A stretch of DNA of 48,327 nt, from contig CAJUSJ010000025.1 of the NCBI GenBank assembly GCA_910588865.1, positions 1-48,327 on the forward strand, written 5' to 3'. Origin of the DNA: an uncultured Lachnospiraceae bacterium. Lineage in GTDB: Bacteria; Bacillota; Clostridia; Lachnospirales; Lachnospiraceae. The notes under the pieces are model-generated. The model saw only the letters and a list, made by a program, of their open reading frames with translations. It was not told where the DNA came from and did not search any database. The position numbers and the translations under genes were made by a program. Each line of letters begins with the position of its first letter. Position 1 is the stretch's first letter. This document shows positions 23,644-31,360 of the stretch, in pieces.

Positions 23644-25059
23644 ATGGATACCATAAGGTCAATAGTAGATCATTTGATTGCGTATGCTTCAGAGGAGGAT
23701 TGGTTTGAATTTAAGGATAGCTGGTATGACGCTGCCGGTATCGGGGAATATATATCTTCTATGTCCAATGCGGCTGCTATGTGTGGGAAAGAGAATGGTT
23801 ATGTGATTTGGGGTGTCAATAATAAAACGCATGAGTTGACTAATACGACTTTTGATTATCGTAAGGATATAAAAGGAGAACCCTTAGAGCATTTTCTTGC
23901 GAGACAGGTTATACCTGATATAAATTTTAGGTTTGAAGAAGTGAGCATTTGCGAAAAACGTGTTGTCATATTGATTATACCGGCCGCAAAAACAGTTCCG
24001 ACTTCTTTTAATGGAAATCGGTTTATTAGAATTGGTTCAAGTAAAGTTAATTTAAATAAATATCCTGAACGTGAATCGAAATTATTTGATGTGTTACGAA
24101 ACGGAATGCCTACAATGGAAACGGTAGAGAGCTATACACAGGAATTGACTTTTCGAAAATTATTTCTTTACTATGAAGACAAGGGAATTGTATTAAACAA
24201 AAATACGTTTAAGAAAAATCTTCATTTGCTGACTAAGGATGGAAGATACAATCTTTTGGCCCAATTGTTGTCTGATAATAGTCAGACATCAGTAAGGGTG
24301 TCTATTTTTCATGGCAAAGACAAAACTTCTCCATTATACTCTGTCAGGGAATTTGGGAACAGCTGTATCTTAATATCCTTGGATAAGGTATTAGAATATG
24401 GTGATGTAATAAATATTATGCAGGCAGATGAAACCGACAGAGTTGTGGAAAGAAAAGAAGTGCCTCTGTTTAATCAGAGCGCATTCCGAGAAGCGATCAT
24501 CAATGCTTTTGTCCATAATTTGTGGATAGATCAAAACGCGCCGATGATCACCATATATTCGGATCGTATAGAGATTTTATCCAGAGGTACTCTTGCGCCG
24601 AAACAGACATTAGAGGGATTCTATCTGGGCGAGTCTGTTCCAGTGAACAGATGTCTTTCTGACATATTTTTACAGTTGCATATCAGTGAGCGTTCTGGCA
24701 GAGGAGTTCCTGTCATTACACAGATATATGGAAAAGAGGCATTTGAATTTAGAAAAAATTCTATAGTTGTGACAATTCCATTTGAAAAAATAACCTTAAA
24801 GGTGGGGGATAAAGTGGGGGATAAAGTGGGGGATAAGGTGGGGGATAAATCCACGGGAAATGAAAAAAAATTAAACCCAACCCGCAGACTTATCTTGAAT
24901 GAAATGCGGAATAATCCTAATATTACTCAGCTGCAGCTTAAAGATATAGTAGGAATAGGAGAGACGGCTATCCAAAACAATATTTCATATTTGCGGAAAA
25001 ATGGATTTATCGAGCGGATCGGGTCTAATAAGAACGGGTACTGGAAGGTGAAGGATTGA
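23644..25059 (+). CDS. AlbA_2 (Schlafen-like) domain ATP-binding regulator-like protein
   Basis: The 471-residue protein starts with an AlbA_2 domain (about 15-130: EEDWFEFKDSWYDAAGIGEYI, NGYVIWGVNNKTHEL, RFIRIGSSKVNLNKYPERE). A GHKL-like ATPase segment follows (about 275-385: FREAIINAFVHNLW, IEILSRGTL, SERSGRGVPVI). After four VGDK repeats (about 387-402) comes a C-terminal winged-helix domain (about 415-471). Such proteins are usually treated as transcriptional regulators, and some relatives act in stress or phage response. The gene is clearly more AT-rich than its neighbours and stands alone, which suggests horizontal gain. The ATG has a GAGGGG site nearby. Confidence 0.85.
   Translation: MDTIRSIVDHLIAYASEEDWFEFKDSWYDAAGIGEYISSMSNAAAMCGKENGYVIWGVNNKTHELTNTTFDYRKDIKGEPLEHFLARQVIPDINFRFEEVSICEKRVVILIIPAAKTVPTSFNGNRFIRIGSSKVNLNKYPERESKLFDVLRNGMPTMETVESYTQELTFRKLFLYYEDKGIVLNKNTFKKNLHLLTKDGRYNLLAQLLSDNSQTSVRVSIFHGKDKTSPLYSVREFGNSCILISLDKVLEYGDVINIMQADETDRVVERKEVPLFNQSAFREAIINAFVHNLWIDQNAPMITIYSDRIEILSRGTLAPKQTLEGFYLGESVPVNRCLSDIFLQLHISERSGRGVPVITQIYGKEAFEFRKNSIVVTIPFEKITLKVGDKVGDKVGDKVGDKSTGNEKKLNPTRRLILNEMRNNPNITQLQLKDIVGIGETAIQNNISYLRKNGFIERIGSNKNGYWKVKD
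24802..24849 (+). repeat. Four 12-bp tandem repeats encoding VGDK
   Basis: GTGGGGGATAAA is repeated at 24802, 24814, 24826 (last base changed to G) and 24838. Each unit gives Val-Gly-Asp-Lys in the linker between the ATPase-like part and the winged helix, so copy-number change would keep the frame. Confidence 0.95.
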
Positions 25060-25123
25060 GCGGGAGCTGACTGGATTTAATTCCCGCGGCCAGGGGCATA
25101 TGCGTTTTGGGCTGCTGGGAAGC

Positions 25124-26155
25124 CTATTTTTTTAAGCCTCCCCATGGACCGCAGCTTTCCCGCTTGGCGATATAGCATGGCAGGTTGATCTTCATGGGCA
25201 GGACATGACCGCCCTCAATGCGGTCGATGAGAGTCTTGGCGGTCATTTGCCCCATCTCCTCTACAGGGATGTGAACCGTGGTCAGCATGGGGGTCAGATA
25301 CTGGGCCGTGTCGATGTCATCAATGCTGATCAGGGAGATATCCTCGGGGATCCTGAGACCGTGCTCCTTGATGGCCCGCATGGCGCCGATGGCGGTGATA
25401 TCGTTGGAGCAGAACATGGCGGTGAAGGGCCTTCCCTTTTTGAGAACCGAGTCCCCGCCCCGGTATCCCCCCTCAAAGGACAGGGGAACATTGCGTACTA
25501 AGTCCCGGGTGAGAGGAAGTCTGGCAGCGGAAAGAGCGGTACAGTATCCCTTGTACCGGTTTTCGTTCTGGGTTTCTCCTACATAGGCGATCTGGGTGTG
25601 ACCGAGACTGATCAGATACTCCACGGCAGAGACAGCGGCCTGATGTCCGTCGCACAGGATCTGATCATATTTGGCCTCCAGGTTGTTGAGGCCGGTGTAG
25701 GCCACGTACTGGAAATATTGTTTTAAAAATTTCAGAAGCTGTTTGTCACAGCGCCCTAAGACAGCCACACCATCCACATGGTTGTCTGAGATGAGACGGA
25801 AAATGTTGGGGTCATGGACATCAAAGGCGGTAAAGGTGTATTTCAGAATGTAGTTGTGCTTAAAGGCCTCCTTCTCAATGCTACGGGCAAGGGAGGAGAA
25901 AAAGGTGTCGATCTCCGCGTTCTGTACCCGGGCGTAGAGACAGGCGATGGACCGGGACAGGCCCGAAGGGTGTCCGGCGCTGCCCATTTTCAGCTGCCTG
26001 GCGGAGCTGTTGGGGACATAGCCGGTGCGGCGGACGATCTCCCAGATGCGGTCCTGAACCTCCTGGCTGGCGGGAGACTTACTGCTTTTGTTGATGACCC
26101 GGGAAACAGTGGAAATGGAAACGCCGGCCTGGGCGGCAATCTCTTTTAAGGTCAC
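25124..26155 (-). CDS. LacI-family transcriptional regulator
   Basis: The 343-residue protein has a canonical LacI helix-turn-helix (MTLKEIAAQAGVSISTVSRV) and hinge (YVPNSSARQLK), then a periplasmic-binding-like sensor domain (about 65-340) ending in the usual ISLISIDDIDTAQYLTPMLT and VHIPVEEMGQM motifs. It starts at a GTG with AGGAGG eight bases upstream. It is divergent from the phosphofructokinase gene, and the palindrome CAAACGTTTG lies between them, which is a good candidate for its operator. It probably represses the phosphofructokinase gene, and perhaps the wider sugar locus, until a sugar or sugar phosphate binds. The ligand is unknown. Confidence 0.93.
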   Translation of the reverse strand: MTLKEIAAQAGVSISTVSRVINKSSKSPASQEVQDRIWEIVRRTGYVPNSSARQLKMGSAGHPSGLSRSIACLYARVQNAEIDTFFSSLARSIEKEAFKHNYILKYTFTAFDVHDPNIFRLISDNHVDGVAVLGRCDKQLLKFLKQYFQYVAYTGLNNLEAKYDQILCDGHQAAVSAVEYLISLGHTQIAYVGETQNENRYKGYCTALSAARLPLTRDLVRNVPLSFEGGYRGGDSVLKKGRPFTAMFCSNDITAIGAMRAIKEHGLRIPEDISLISIDDIDTAQYLTPMLTTVHIPVEEMGQMTAKTLIDRIEGGHVLPMKINLPCYIAKRESCGPWGGLKK

Positions 26156-26269
26156 TGGATGGTCCTCCTCTCTGAGACGGGGGTCTTTCTTTCTATTTTA
26201 TCGAATCTTCAGGAAAAACGCTATGGCAAAATCTGCACAAATCTTCTAAAAAAATTCCCCAAAATTACG

Positions 26270-26279
26270 CAAACGTTTG
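26270..26279. promoter_or_regulatory. Likely LacI operator
   Basis: CAAACGTTTG is a perfect palindrome with a central CG, the standard shape of LacI/CcpA-family operators. It lies in the 216-bp gap between the divergent regulator and phosphofructokinase genes. No convincing -35/-10 pair stood out around it. Confidence 0.7.
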
Positions 26280-26371
26280 GGTAAAAAATATTATTAATCC
26301 GTCCGATTATGTGGTAGCATTAAGGTATGAATTTCATAAATGAATAAAATTAAGCAAATGGAGGGGATCAA

Positions 26372-27565
26372 TTGGCTAATGTGTTGGTAGTGCATGGGGG
26401 AGGTCCTACGCCGGTGATCAACGCTTCTCTGTACGGAGTGCTGAGGCAGGCGGAGGAATATAAGGATATTGACCATGTATATGGGGCCATAGGCGGGAGC
26501 CAGGGGATTTTGAAGGAAAGGTTTCTGGATTTGGCCGGATTTTCCAGGGAAAAGCAGGAGCTGCTCCTGGCGACTCCGGGTACAGCCATTGGTTCGTCCC
26601 GGTACGCGCTGGAACAAGAGGACTATGAGGCCATGGCGGATATTTTCCGGAAATATGATATCAGGTATGTGCTGATGAACGGTGGAAACGGAACCATGGA
26701 CACCTGCGGGAAGGTTCACAGGGCCTGCGCGGAGGCGGGGGTCCGGGTAGTGGGGATTCCCAAGACCATTGACAATGACATCGCGGTGACGGACCACTCT
26801 CCGGGATTTCCCAGCGCGGCCAGGTATATCGCCCAGACCGTGGCCGAGGTGGGGGTGGATGTGAAATCCCTTCCCATCCATGTGTCGATTGTGGAGGCCA
26901 TGGGGCGGAACGCGGGGTGGATCACAGCGGCTTCGGTACTGGCCAGAAAGAAGCCGGGGGACGCGCCGCACCTGATCTATCTGCCGGAGAGGCCTTTCTA
27001 CGAGGAGGAATTCCTGGAGGATGTGAAACGGCTTTACAAGGAGAAAGGCGGCGTGGTGGTGGTTGCCAGCGAAGGGCTGAAAGGTCCTGACGGGGAGCCC
27101 ATTGTGCCTCCCATATTCAGGAGCGGACGGTCCGTGTATTACGGGGATGTCAGCGCCTACTTGGCGGAACTGGTGATCAAACGGCTGGGAATCAAGGCGA
27201 GAAGCGAGAAGCCGGGGCTCTGCGGCAGAGCTTCCATGGCCCTTCAGTCCCCGGTGGACCGGGAGGAGGCCATTTTGGCGGGAAGGGAGGCCCTGAAAGC
27301 CGCTGTCAGTGGAGAGAGCGGTGTTATGGTGGGGTTCGCGCGGGAGGAGACAGCTGACGGGTCTTACAAGGTGAAGGTCCGGATGATTCCCGTTGAGGAG
27401 GTGATGCTCCACGAGAGAGTGATGCCGGTGGAGTATCAGAATTCCAGGGGAAATGATGTGACAGAGGCATATGCCAAATGGTGCGGACCGCTGCTGGGAG
27501 CTGAGATTTCTGATTATATTGATTTTCAGGAAGTTTATCATGAAAGCTCAGCGCCCCTGGGATAA
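26372..27565 (+). CDS. 6-phosphofructokinase, PPi-type lineage
   Basis: This 397-residue enzyme phosphorylates fructose 6-phosphate to fructose 1,6-bisphosphate. It belongs to the PFK family: GGGPTPVINASLYG at the start, MNGGNGTMDT near residue 105, IPKTIDNDIAVTDHSPGFPS near 130 and VEAMGRNAGWI near 176. Lys in PKTIDND is the mark of pyrophosphate-dependent enzymes, where ATP enzymes have Gly. However, GGNGT has Gly where typical PPi enzymes have Asp, and Asn in place of the usual Asp. The phosphate donor therefore cannot be settled. Translation starts at a TTG, with GGAGGGG five bases before it. The LacI gene is divergent, and aldolase and isomerase genes for the same pathway lie 15-21 kb downstream. 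Confidence 0.9.
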   Translation: MANVLVVHGGGPTPVINASLYGVLRQAEEYKDIDHVYGAIGGSQGILKERFLDLAGFSREKQELLLATPGTAIGSSRYALEQEDYEAMADIFRKYDIRYVLMNGGNGTMDTCGKVHRACAEAGVRVVGIPKTIDNDIAVTDHSPGFPSAARYIAQTVAEVGVDVKSLPIHVSIVEAMGRNAGWITAASVLARKKPGDAPHLIYLPERPFYEEEFLEDVKRLYKEKGGVVVVASEGLKGPDGEPIVPPIFRSGRSVYYGDVSAYLAELVIKRLGIKARSEKPGLCGRASMALQSPVDREEAILAGREALKAAVSGESGVMVGFAREETADGSYKVKVRMIPVEEVMLHERVMPVEYQNSRGNDVTEAYAKWCGPLLGAEISDYIDFQEVYHESSAPLG

Positions 27566-27571
27566 GCCCTG

Positions 27572-27614
27572 GGAAAACAGGATCAGGAAGTGACATCTTC
27601 CGCTCCCGTTTTCC
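27572..27614. terminator. Hairpin between convergent genes
   Basis: GGAAAAC (27572-27578) pairs with GTTTTCC (27608-27614), and GGAAG (27586-27590) with CTTCC (27597-27601) inside it. It fills the 66-bp gap between the converging phosphofructokinase and ROK genes and may stop transcription in both directions, although T-tracts are short. Confidence 0.5.
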
Positions 27615-27631
27615 GTGCGTCTGTCGGCGGC

Positions 27632-28801
27632 TCACACAAGCAGAGACTGCCTGACCACAAACGCGGCTGCCCCGTAAGCCCCTGTATAGGGATCGTGGGG
27701 CAAAAACTCAACCTTTGCCTCTTCAAAGGAGAGGCCGAAAAGGTTTTCTTTCACAGTCTCAAGCAGCAGCTCCTGGTTCCGCTCATTTTCAAAAATCAGT
27801 CCATCCACGGAGAACAGTCCCGGGCTGATGAAGTTGAACACATTGGCTACAGCCAGGCCCAGGTAGTGGACAGCTTCCTCCAGGATGCGGCAGACAGTGG
27901 GATCGCCCTGGGTCTGGGCGTGGAGAGCGCCCCGGATATCCCACGGGGACTGGTCAGGAAGCTCTGCGTTTAGCTGGCGCAGGATAGCCCGCTCGCTGGA
28001 CACAGCGTCCAGACAGCCCCGCCGCCCGCAGACCGGACAGACCGGACCGCCGGGCAGGATGGTGGTGTGGCCGATCTCGCCAGCGGAGGCTCCCTTGCCG
28101 ATGAGAAGATTGTCCCGGATCATCATGGGGCAGGCGATACCTTTGGACACAAAGAGATAGACATAGGTGGCCGGAATGCCGTCAAGACCGGAGAACATCT
28201 CCCGCCATAGGGTCCGCATCCTGGCGTTATTGTTGATCCAGGCGGGAAGGCCGGCGGCCAGGCTCAGCTCCTTGGCCAGGTCCCGGCCTGTGAGATTGGC
28301 GAAGGGGCCGGTGCGGACCGTGTTGTGGCTGCTGTCGATGAATCCGGGCAGCCCCATCCCCACACCCAGTATGACCTCGCGGGAAATGCCGGCCTCCTTG
28401 ATCAGCAGGTCCGTGTATTTCCCTATTACAGAGAGCATGGCGTCGTAGTCATTCTGTACGGGCAGCTCCCGGCGGCAGACCACATGACCCCGCAGGTCCG
28501 TGACGCAGGCCAGAGCGCCGAAAGCCGCCTGTTCCAGACCAATGGCAAAGCGGGAGTCCGGGCGGAAATCCAGCCACTGGGGCTTGCGTCCGCCTAAAGG
28601 AGAAGAGTCGCCGGTGTACTCTTCCAAAAGGCCGTCAGCCAGCATCTGGGCTACATTGGTGGTCACGGTGGGCAGAGAGACCCCCAGCTGGTCGGCGATC
28701 TGCTGGCGGGTCACGGGCGCGTTGTAATAGATGGACCGGCGAATCTGGAGCTGGTTTAGAGCTTTTAAAGATAAGAGGCTTGCGCCACGGCTTTTTTTCA
28801 T
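27632..28801 (-). CDS. ROK-family transcriptional repressor (NagC/XylR type)
   Basis: The 389-residue protein starts MKKSRGASLLSLKALNQLQI with an N-terminal winged helix (PVTRQQIADQLGVSLPTVTT), followed by a ROK sugar-kinase-like fold (IGLEQAAFGALACVTDLRG, ILGVGMGLPGFIDSS) with the zinc motif CPVCGRRGCLDAV near residue 282. The DNA-binding domain marks it as a NagC/XylR/Mlc-like regulator, not a glucokinase. The ATG at 28801 has GGAGG seven bases before it. A longer frame reaching 28969 lacks this signal. It is divergent from the ABC importer operon across a 567-bp gap that holds direct repeats and a palindrome, so it likely controls that operon in response to a sugar. Confidence 0.91.
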   Translation of the reverse strand: MKKSRGASLLSLKALNQLQIRRSIYYNAPVTRQQIADQLGVSLPTVTTNVAQMLADGLLEEYTGDSSPLGGRKPQWLDFRPDSRFAIGLEQAAFGALACVTDLRGHVVCRRELPVQNDYDAMLSVIGKYTDLLIKEAGISREVILGVGMGLPGFIDSSHNTVRTGPFANLTGRDLAKELSLAAGLPAWINNNARMRTLWREMFSGLDGIPATYVYLFVSKGIACPMMIRDNLLIGKGASAGEIGHTTILPGGPVCPVCGRRGCLDAVSSERAILRQLNAELPDQSPWDIRGALHAQTQGDPTVCRILEEAVHYLGLAVANVFNFISPGLFSVDGLIFENERNQELLLETVKENLFGLSFEEAKVEFLPHDPYTGAYGAAAFVVRQSLLV

Positions 28802-28991
28802 GTGATCCTCCAATCTTCCGCTGTGTGAGCGGTGGAAATCCAAATCTTTTATGTATTTTTGAAAGCAAAAAGTTTGCACAACTAAAAAGCCAGAAAATCC
28901 CCTTAGGTTTCTGACATGTCCTGGTGCCTCCTGATTATTTATGTCACTCTTCTTTTTACTTTCAAACATATTATTAATCTTATCATATCTG

Positions 28992-29153
28992 TTTTTTAAA
29001 AATTTTTCAATACTCCAATTTTACAAAGTATTCATAAAACGATACTTGTTCAAATGTGACCCAATTTAGCCGCATAAGAGAAACAAATGCGGACTTTGGA
29101 TCTGGTGGATATATTTTATCATCATACATATTTTTTAAAAAATTTTCAATACT
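28992..29153. repeat. Pair of 23-bp direct repeats (28992-29014 and 29131-29153)
   Basis: The copies begin TTTTTTAAAAA and end TTTTCAATACT. They differ at one position and start 139 bp apart. Similarity extends upstream (TCATA near both). The AT-rich dyad TTTTTTAAAAA resembles ROK-type operators, so they may allow repression by looping. This role is inference. Confidence 0.6.
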
Positions 29154-29238
29154 AAAAACTGGCTAACTGGCGGGATACCGGAAAAAGAACAAAATTCCCA
29201 AACAAAAATCCTATATAGAACCAGTGCACTAAAAATAA

Positions 29239-29257
29239 TTTATGCATTATGCATAAA
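29239..29257. promoter_or_regulatory. 19-bp perfect palindrome upstream of the importer promoter
   Basis: TTTATGCAT and ATGCATAAA flank a single central T. The site ends 32 bases before the -35 box of the importer promoter, a position suited to an activator or to an upstream repressor site. Confidence 0.6.
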
Positions 29258-29289
29258 AAATACCTGCATAATTTGACTATATTCACATA

Positions 29290-29318
29290 TTGAAAAGAAA
29301 TATAAAACATGTTATAGT
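29290..29318 (+). promoter_or_regulatory. Promoter of the ABC importer operon
   Basis: TTGAAA (29290-29295) and TATAGT (29313-29318) are separated by 17 bases, and the lipoprotein gene starts 50 bases downstream. A second -35-like TTGACT occurs at 29273-29278 without a matching -10. Confidence 0.7.
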
Positions 29319-29368
29319 AAAAATAGTTATTTAAAACTTTTAAAAAACTAACAAAAGGAGTGAATTTT

Positions 29369-31033
29369 ATGAAAAAGAATGTAAGCAGACTGGCATCTCT
29401 TATGTTGGCTGCGGCCATGACTGCCACAGCTCTGACCGGCTGCGGCAGCGGCGGAAATTCTGAGACACCAGCGGCAACGACAGCAGCGGCGGCAGGGTCG
29501 GAGGCTGGGGGCGCTGCCCCTGAGACGGAGGCTCCCGGCGCGGACCTGCCAGCGGGGACGACACTGTCGGACAAGAAGATTGAGGTTGGCTACAGCACTT
29601 CCATCGACTCATTAAACTGCTTCCGCTCCAATACAGGGCGGAATGCTCCCTACCTTATGAACCTGTTTGAGTCTCTTGCGGTGCTTTCACCGGAGAGCAG
29701 GGAGATGGAACCCTGGGCGGCCAAGTCCTGGAGCACCGAGGATGGCGGCTACACCTACACCATTGAGATCTGGGATAACATCAGCGACAGCGAGGGCAAC
29801 CATATCACCGCGGACGACATTGTGTGGTACATCAATACCGCGAAGCAGAAAGCCCTGATGCCCAACTTCGGAAAGATTGACAGCGTCACAAAGACCGGCG
29901 ATTACACCGTTGAGGTAAAGCTGAGCACCAACATTGTAGGAGCCTTTGAGGCATTGCTCTTTGACACTAAGATCATTTCACAGAAAGCCTTTGAGGCCAG
30001 CTCTGACGAGTTCGCGACCAAAGCTGTGACCACCTCCGCCTACACCTGCACTGAGTTTACGCCAGGCAACAGCATTGGATTTACCAGGAGGGACGATTAC
30101 TGGCAGACCGATATTGACGCGATTCCGGAGTGTGTCCGTCCCCTTGTGAAGGAGATCAACTACCACATCATCACCGAGGCCTCTCAGCTGGGCATTGCCC
30201 TTGAGACCGGAACTGTCCAGGTAGGGATCGATGTGGATTCCACCACTGGCTCTCAGTTTGTGGGAAACAACCAGTTTATCGTGAACCTGACTGACGGCCA
30301 GCAGGGCTGGGAGCTGTTCTTCTCCGGTGCCGAGAGCAGGGTAGTCGCGGAAGATCAGGCTCTTCGCCAGGCGATCTGCTATGCCATTGATGAGGAGGGC
30401 CTGATCACCGGCCTGTGCGCGGGCTACGGCACCCGGATGTGGGATGTCTGCCCTCCTGACCGAATCGGCTTCCTGGACAAGTGGAAAGACGAGGCCTACT
30501 ATGAGTACGACCTGGACAAGGCAAAGGAGCTTCTGGAAGCTTCCGGCTACAACGGGGAGACCCTGACCCTGCTGTGTTCTTCCACCACTTTTGTGTCCAG
30601 ATGCGCTCAGATGATCCAGAACTATCTGGCAGCTGTTGGGATTAAAATGGAAATCAACAGCGTGGATTCAGCCCTTTTGACTGCCATCCGCCTGGACGGA
30701 ACCCAGTACGACATGTTCATCAACACCATCGGCGGAACCTATCTGCCTGACCACTGGACCATCCGCTACGACCCAGCTGCCTATGAGACCGGCGACGCCA
30801 CCAGCCGCCACGACTATGACCTGGCTGAGCTGATGTACGAGACCTGGACCACAGACGGATTTACCGATGAGAATATTGACAAGGTACATAACTATATCAA
30901 GGAATCCGCCATCGCGTACGGCATGGTTAATCCTCAGTCCTTTACCATCTGGCGCAATGACGCGGGCCTGGTGAAGGAGGTAAGAGGAGGCCTGACAAAC
31001 TATGTGATTCCGTCAGCCTGCCAGTACCAGTAG
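29369..31033 (+). CDS. ABC importer substrate-binding lipoprotein, family 5 (DppA/OppA type)
   Basis: The 554-residue protein has a lipoprotein signal (MKKNVSRLASLMLAAAMTAT, then LTGC) so that the Cys near residue 26 is lipidated and the protein sits on the outer face of the membrane. An Ala/Thr/Glu-rich tether follows, then an SBP_bac_5 fold (TLSDKKIEVGYSTSIDSLNC, PWAAKSWSTEDGGYTYTIEI, DYWQTD, LRQAICYAIDEEGLI). Members carry peptides, but also oligosaccharides, glycosides and nickel. The sugar genes downstream favour a glycoside here. The ATG at 29369 has AAAGGAG upstream. A terminator and three repeat units separate it from the permease genes. Confidence 0.93.
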   Translation: MKKNVSRLASLMLAAAMTATALTGCGSGGNSETPAATTAAAAGSEAGGAAPETEAPGADLPAGTTLSDKKIEVGYSTSIDSLNCFRSNTGRNAPYLMNLFESLAVLSPESREMEPWAAKSWSTEDGGYTYTIEIWDNISDSEGNHITADDIVWYINTAKQKALMPNFGKIDSVTKTGDYTVEVKLSTNIVGAFEALLFDTKIISQKAFEASSDEFATKAVTTSAYTCTEFTPGNSIGFTRRDDYWQTDIDAIPECVRPLVKEINYHIITEASQLGIALETGTVQVGIDVDSTTGSQFVGNNQFIVNLTDGQQGWELFFSGAESRVVAEDQALRQAICYAIDEEGLITGLCAGYGTRMWDVCPPDRIGFLDKWKDEAYYEYDLDKAKELLEASGYNGETLTLLCSSTTFVSRCAQMIQNYLAAVGIKMEINSVDSALLTAIRLDGTQYDMFINTIGGTYLPDHWTIRYDPAAYETGDATSRHDYDLAELMYETWTTDGFTDENIDKVHNYIKESAIAYGMVNPQSFTIWRNDAGLVKEVRGGLTNYVIPSACQYQ

Positions 31034-31049
31034 AAGCTGCCCTGAAACC

Positions 31050-31079
31050 GGCGGGGGTTTTAGGCCCCCGCCATTTTTA
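31050..31079 (+). terminator. Intrinsic terminator inside the importer operon
   Basis: GGCGGGGG (31050-31057) pairs with CCCCCGCC (31065-31072) over a 7-base loop, followed by ATTTTTAT. It starts 17 bases after the lipoprotein stop. Partial read-through would yield more binding protein than permease, a common need in such importers. Confidence 0.93.
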
Positions 31080-31080
31080 T

Positions 31081-31340
31081 GTACACGGGGCTGAGAGGAA
31101 ATGTGGCCGTTTGCACGGCCCCGCCCCGGCACAGCGAGTAGGGGGAAAGAGCCTCCCCTATTCGATTGTACACGGGGCTGAGAGGAAATGTGGCCGTTTG
31201 CACGGCCCCGCCCCGGCACAGCGAGTAGGGGGAAAGAGCCTCCCCCATTCGATTGTACACGGGGCTGAGAGGAAATGTGGCCGTTTGCGCGGCCCCGCCC
31301 TGGTACGGCAAGTAGGTGGGGAGACCTCCCCTACTTGATT
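31081..31340 (+). repeat. Three tandem copies of an 87-bp structured repeat
   Basis: Copies run 31081-31167, 31168-31254 and 31255-31340 (87, 87 and 86 bp). The first two differ at about one position and the third at roughly a dozen. Each starts GTACACGGGGCTGAGAGGAA, contains GGCCG-TTTGCA-CGGCC, can pair CGGGGC with GCCCCG, and ends with a second stem built from TAGGGG and CCCCTA. A shorter copy is at 12091-12168. The array fills the gap between terminator and permease gene. Open frames across it on both strands are a by-product of a unit divisible by three. Confidence 0.95.
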
Positions 31341-31360
31341 TTCAATGTTGGAGGAAAGTT

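Larger units (their letters stand above)
28802..29368. other. 567-bp AT-rich divergent control region
   Basis: The gap between the ROK repressor and the importer operon has no gene. It contains a pair of 23-bp direct repeats, a 19-bp palindrome and a well-spaced promoter for the lipoprotein gene, each described separately. Confidence 0.8.

Noticed and set aside
27632..28801. ROK protein as the missing glucokinase of the sugar locus
   Set aside because: It has an N-terminal DNA-binding domain and lies divergent from the importer operon, so a repressor role is more likely.
31013..31338. Repetitive peptides encoded on both strands of the 87-bp array
   Set aside because: The unit length is divisible by three, so open frames appear automatically. 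No start signals support them, and stems are conserved instead.
31081..31340. CRISPR array
   Set aside because: Units are directly adjacent with no spacers, and no cas gene is present anywhere in the window.
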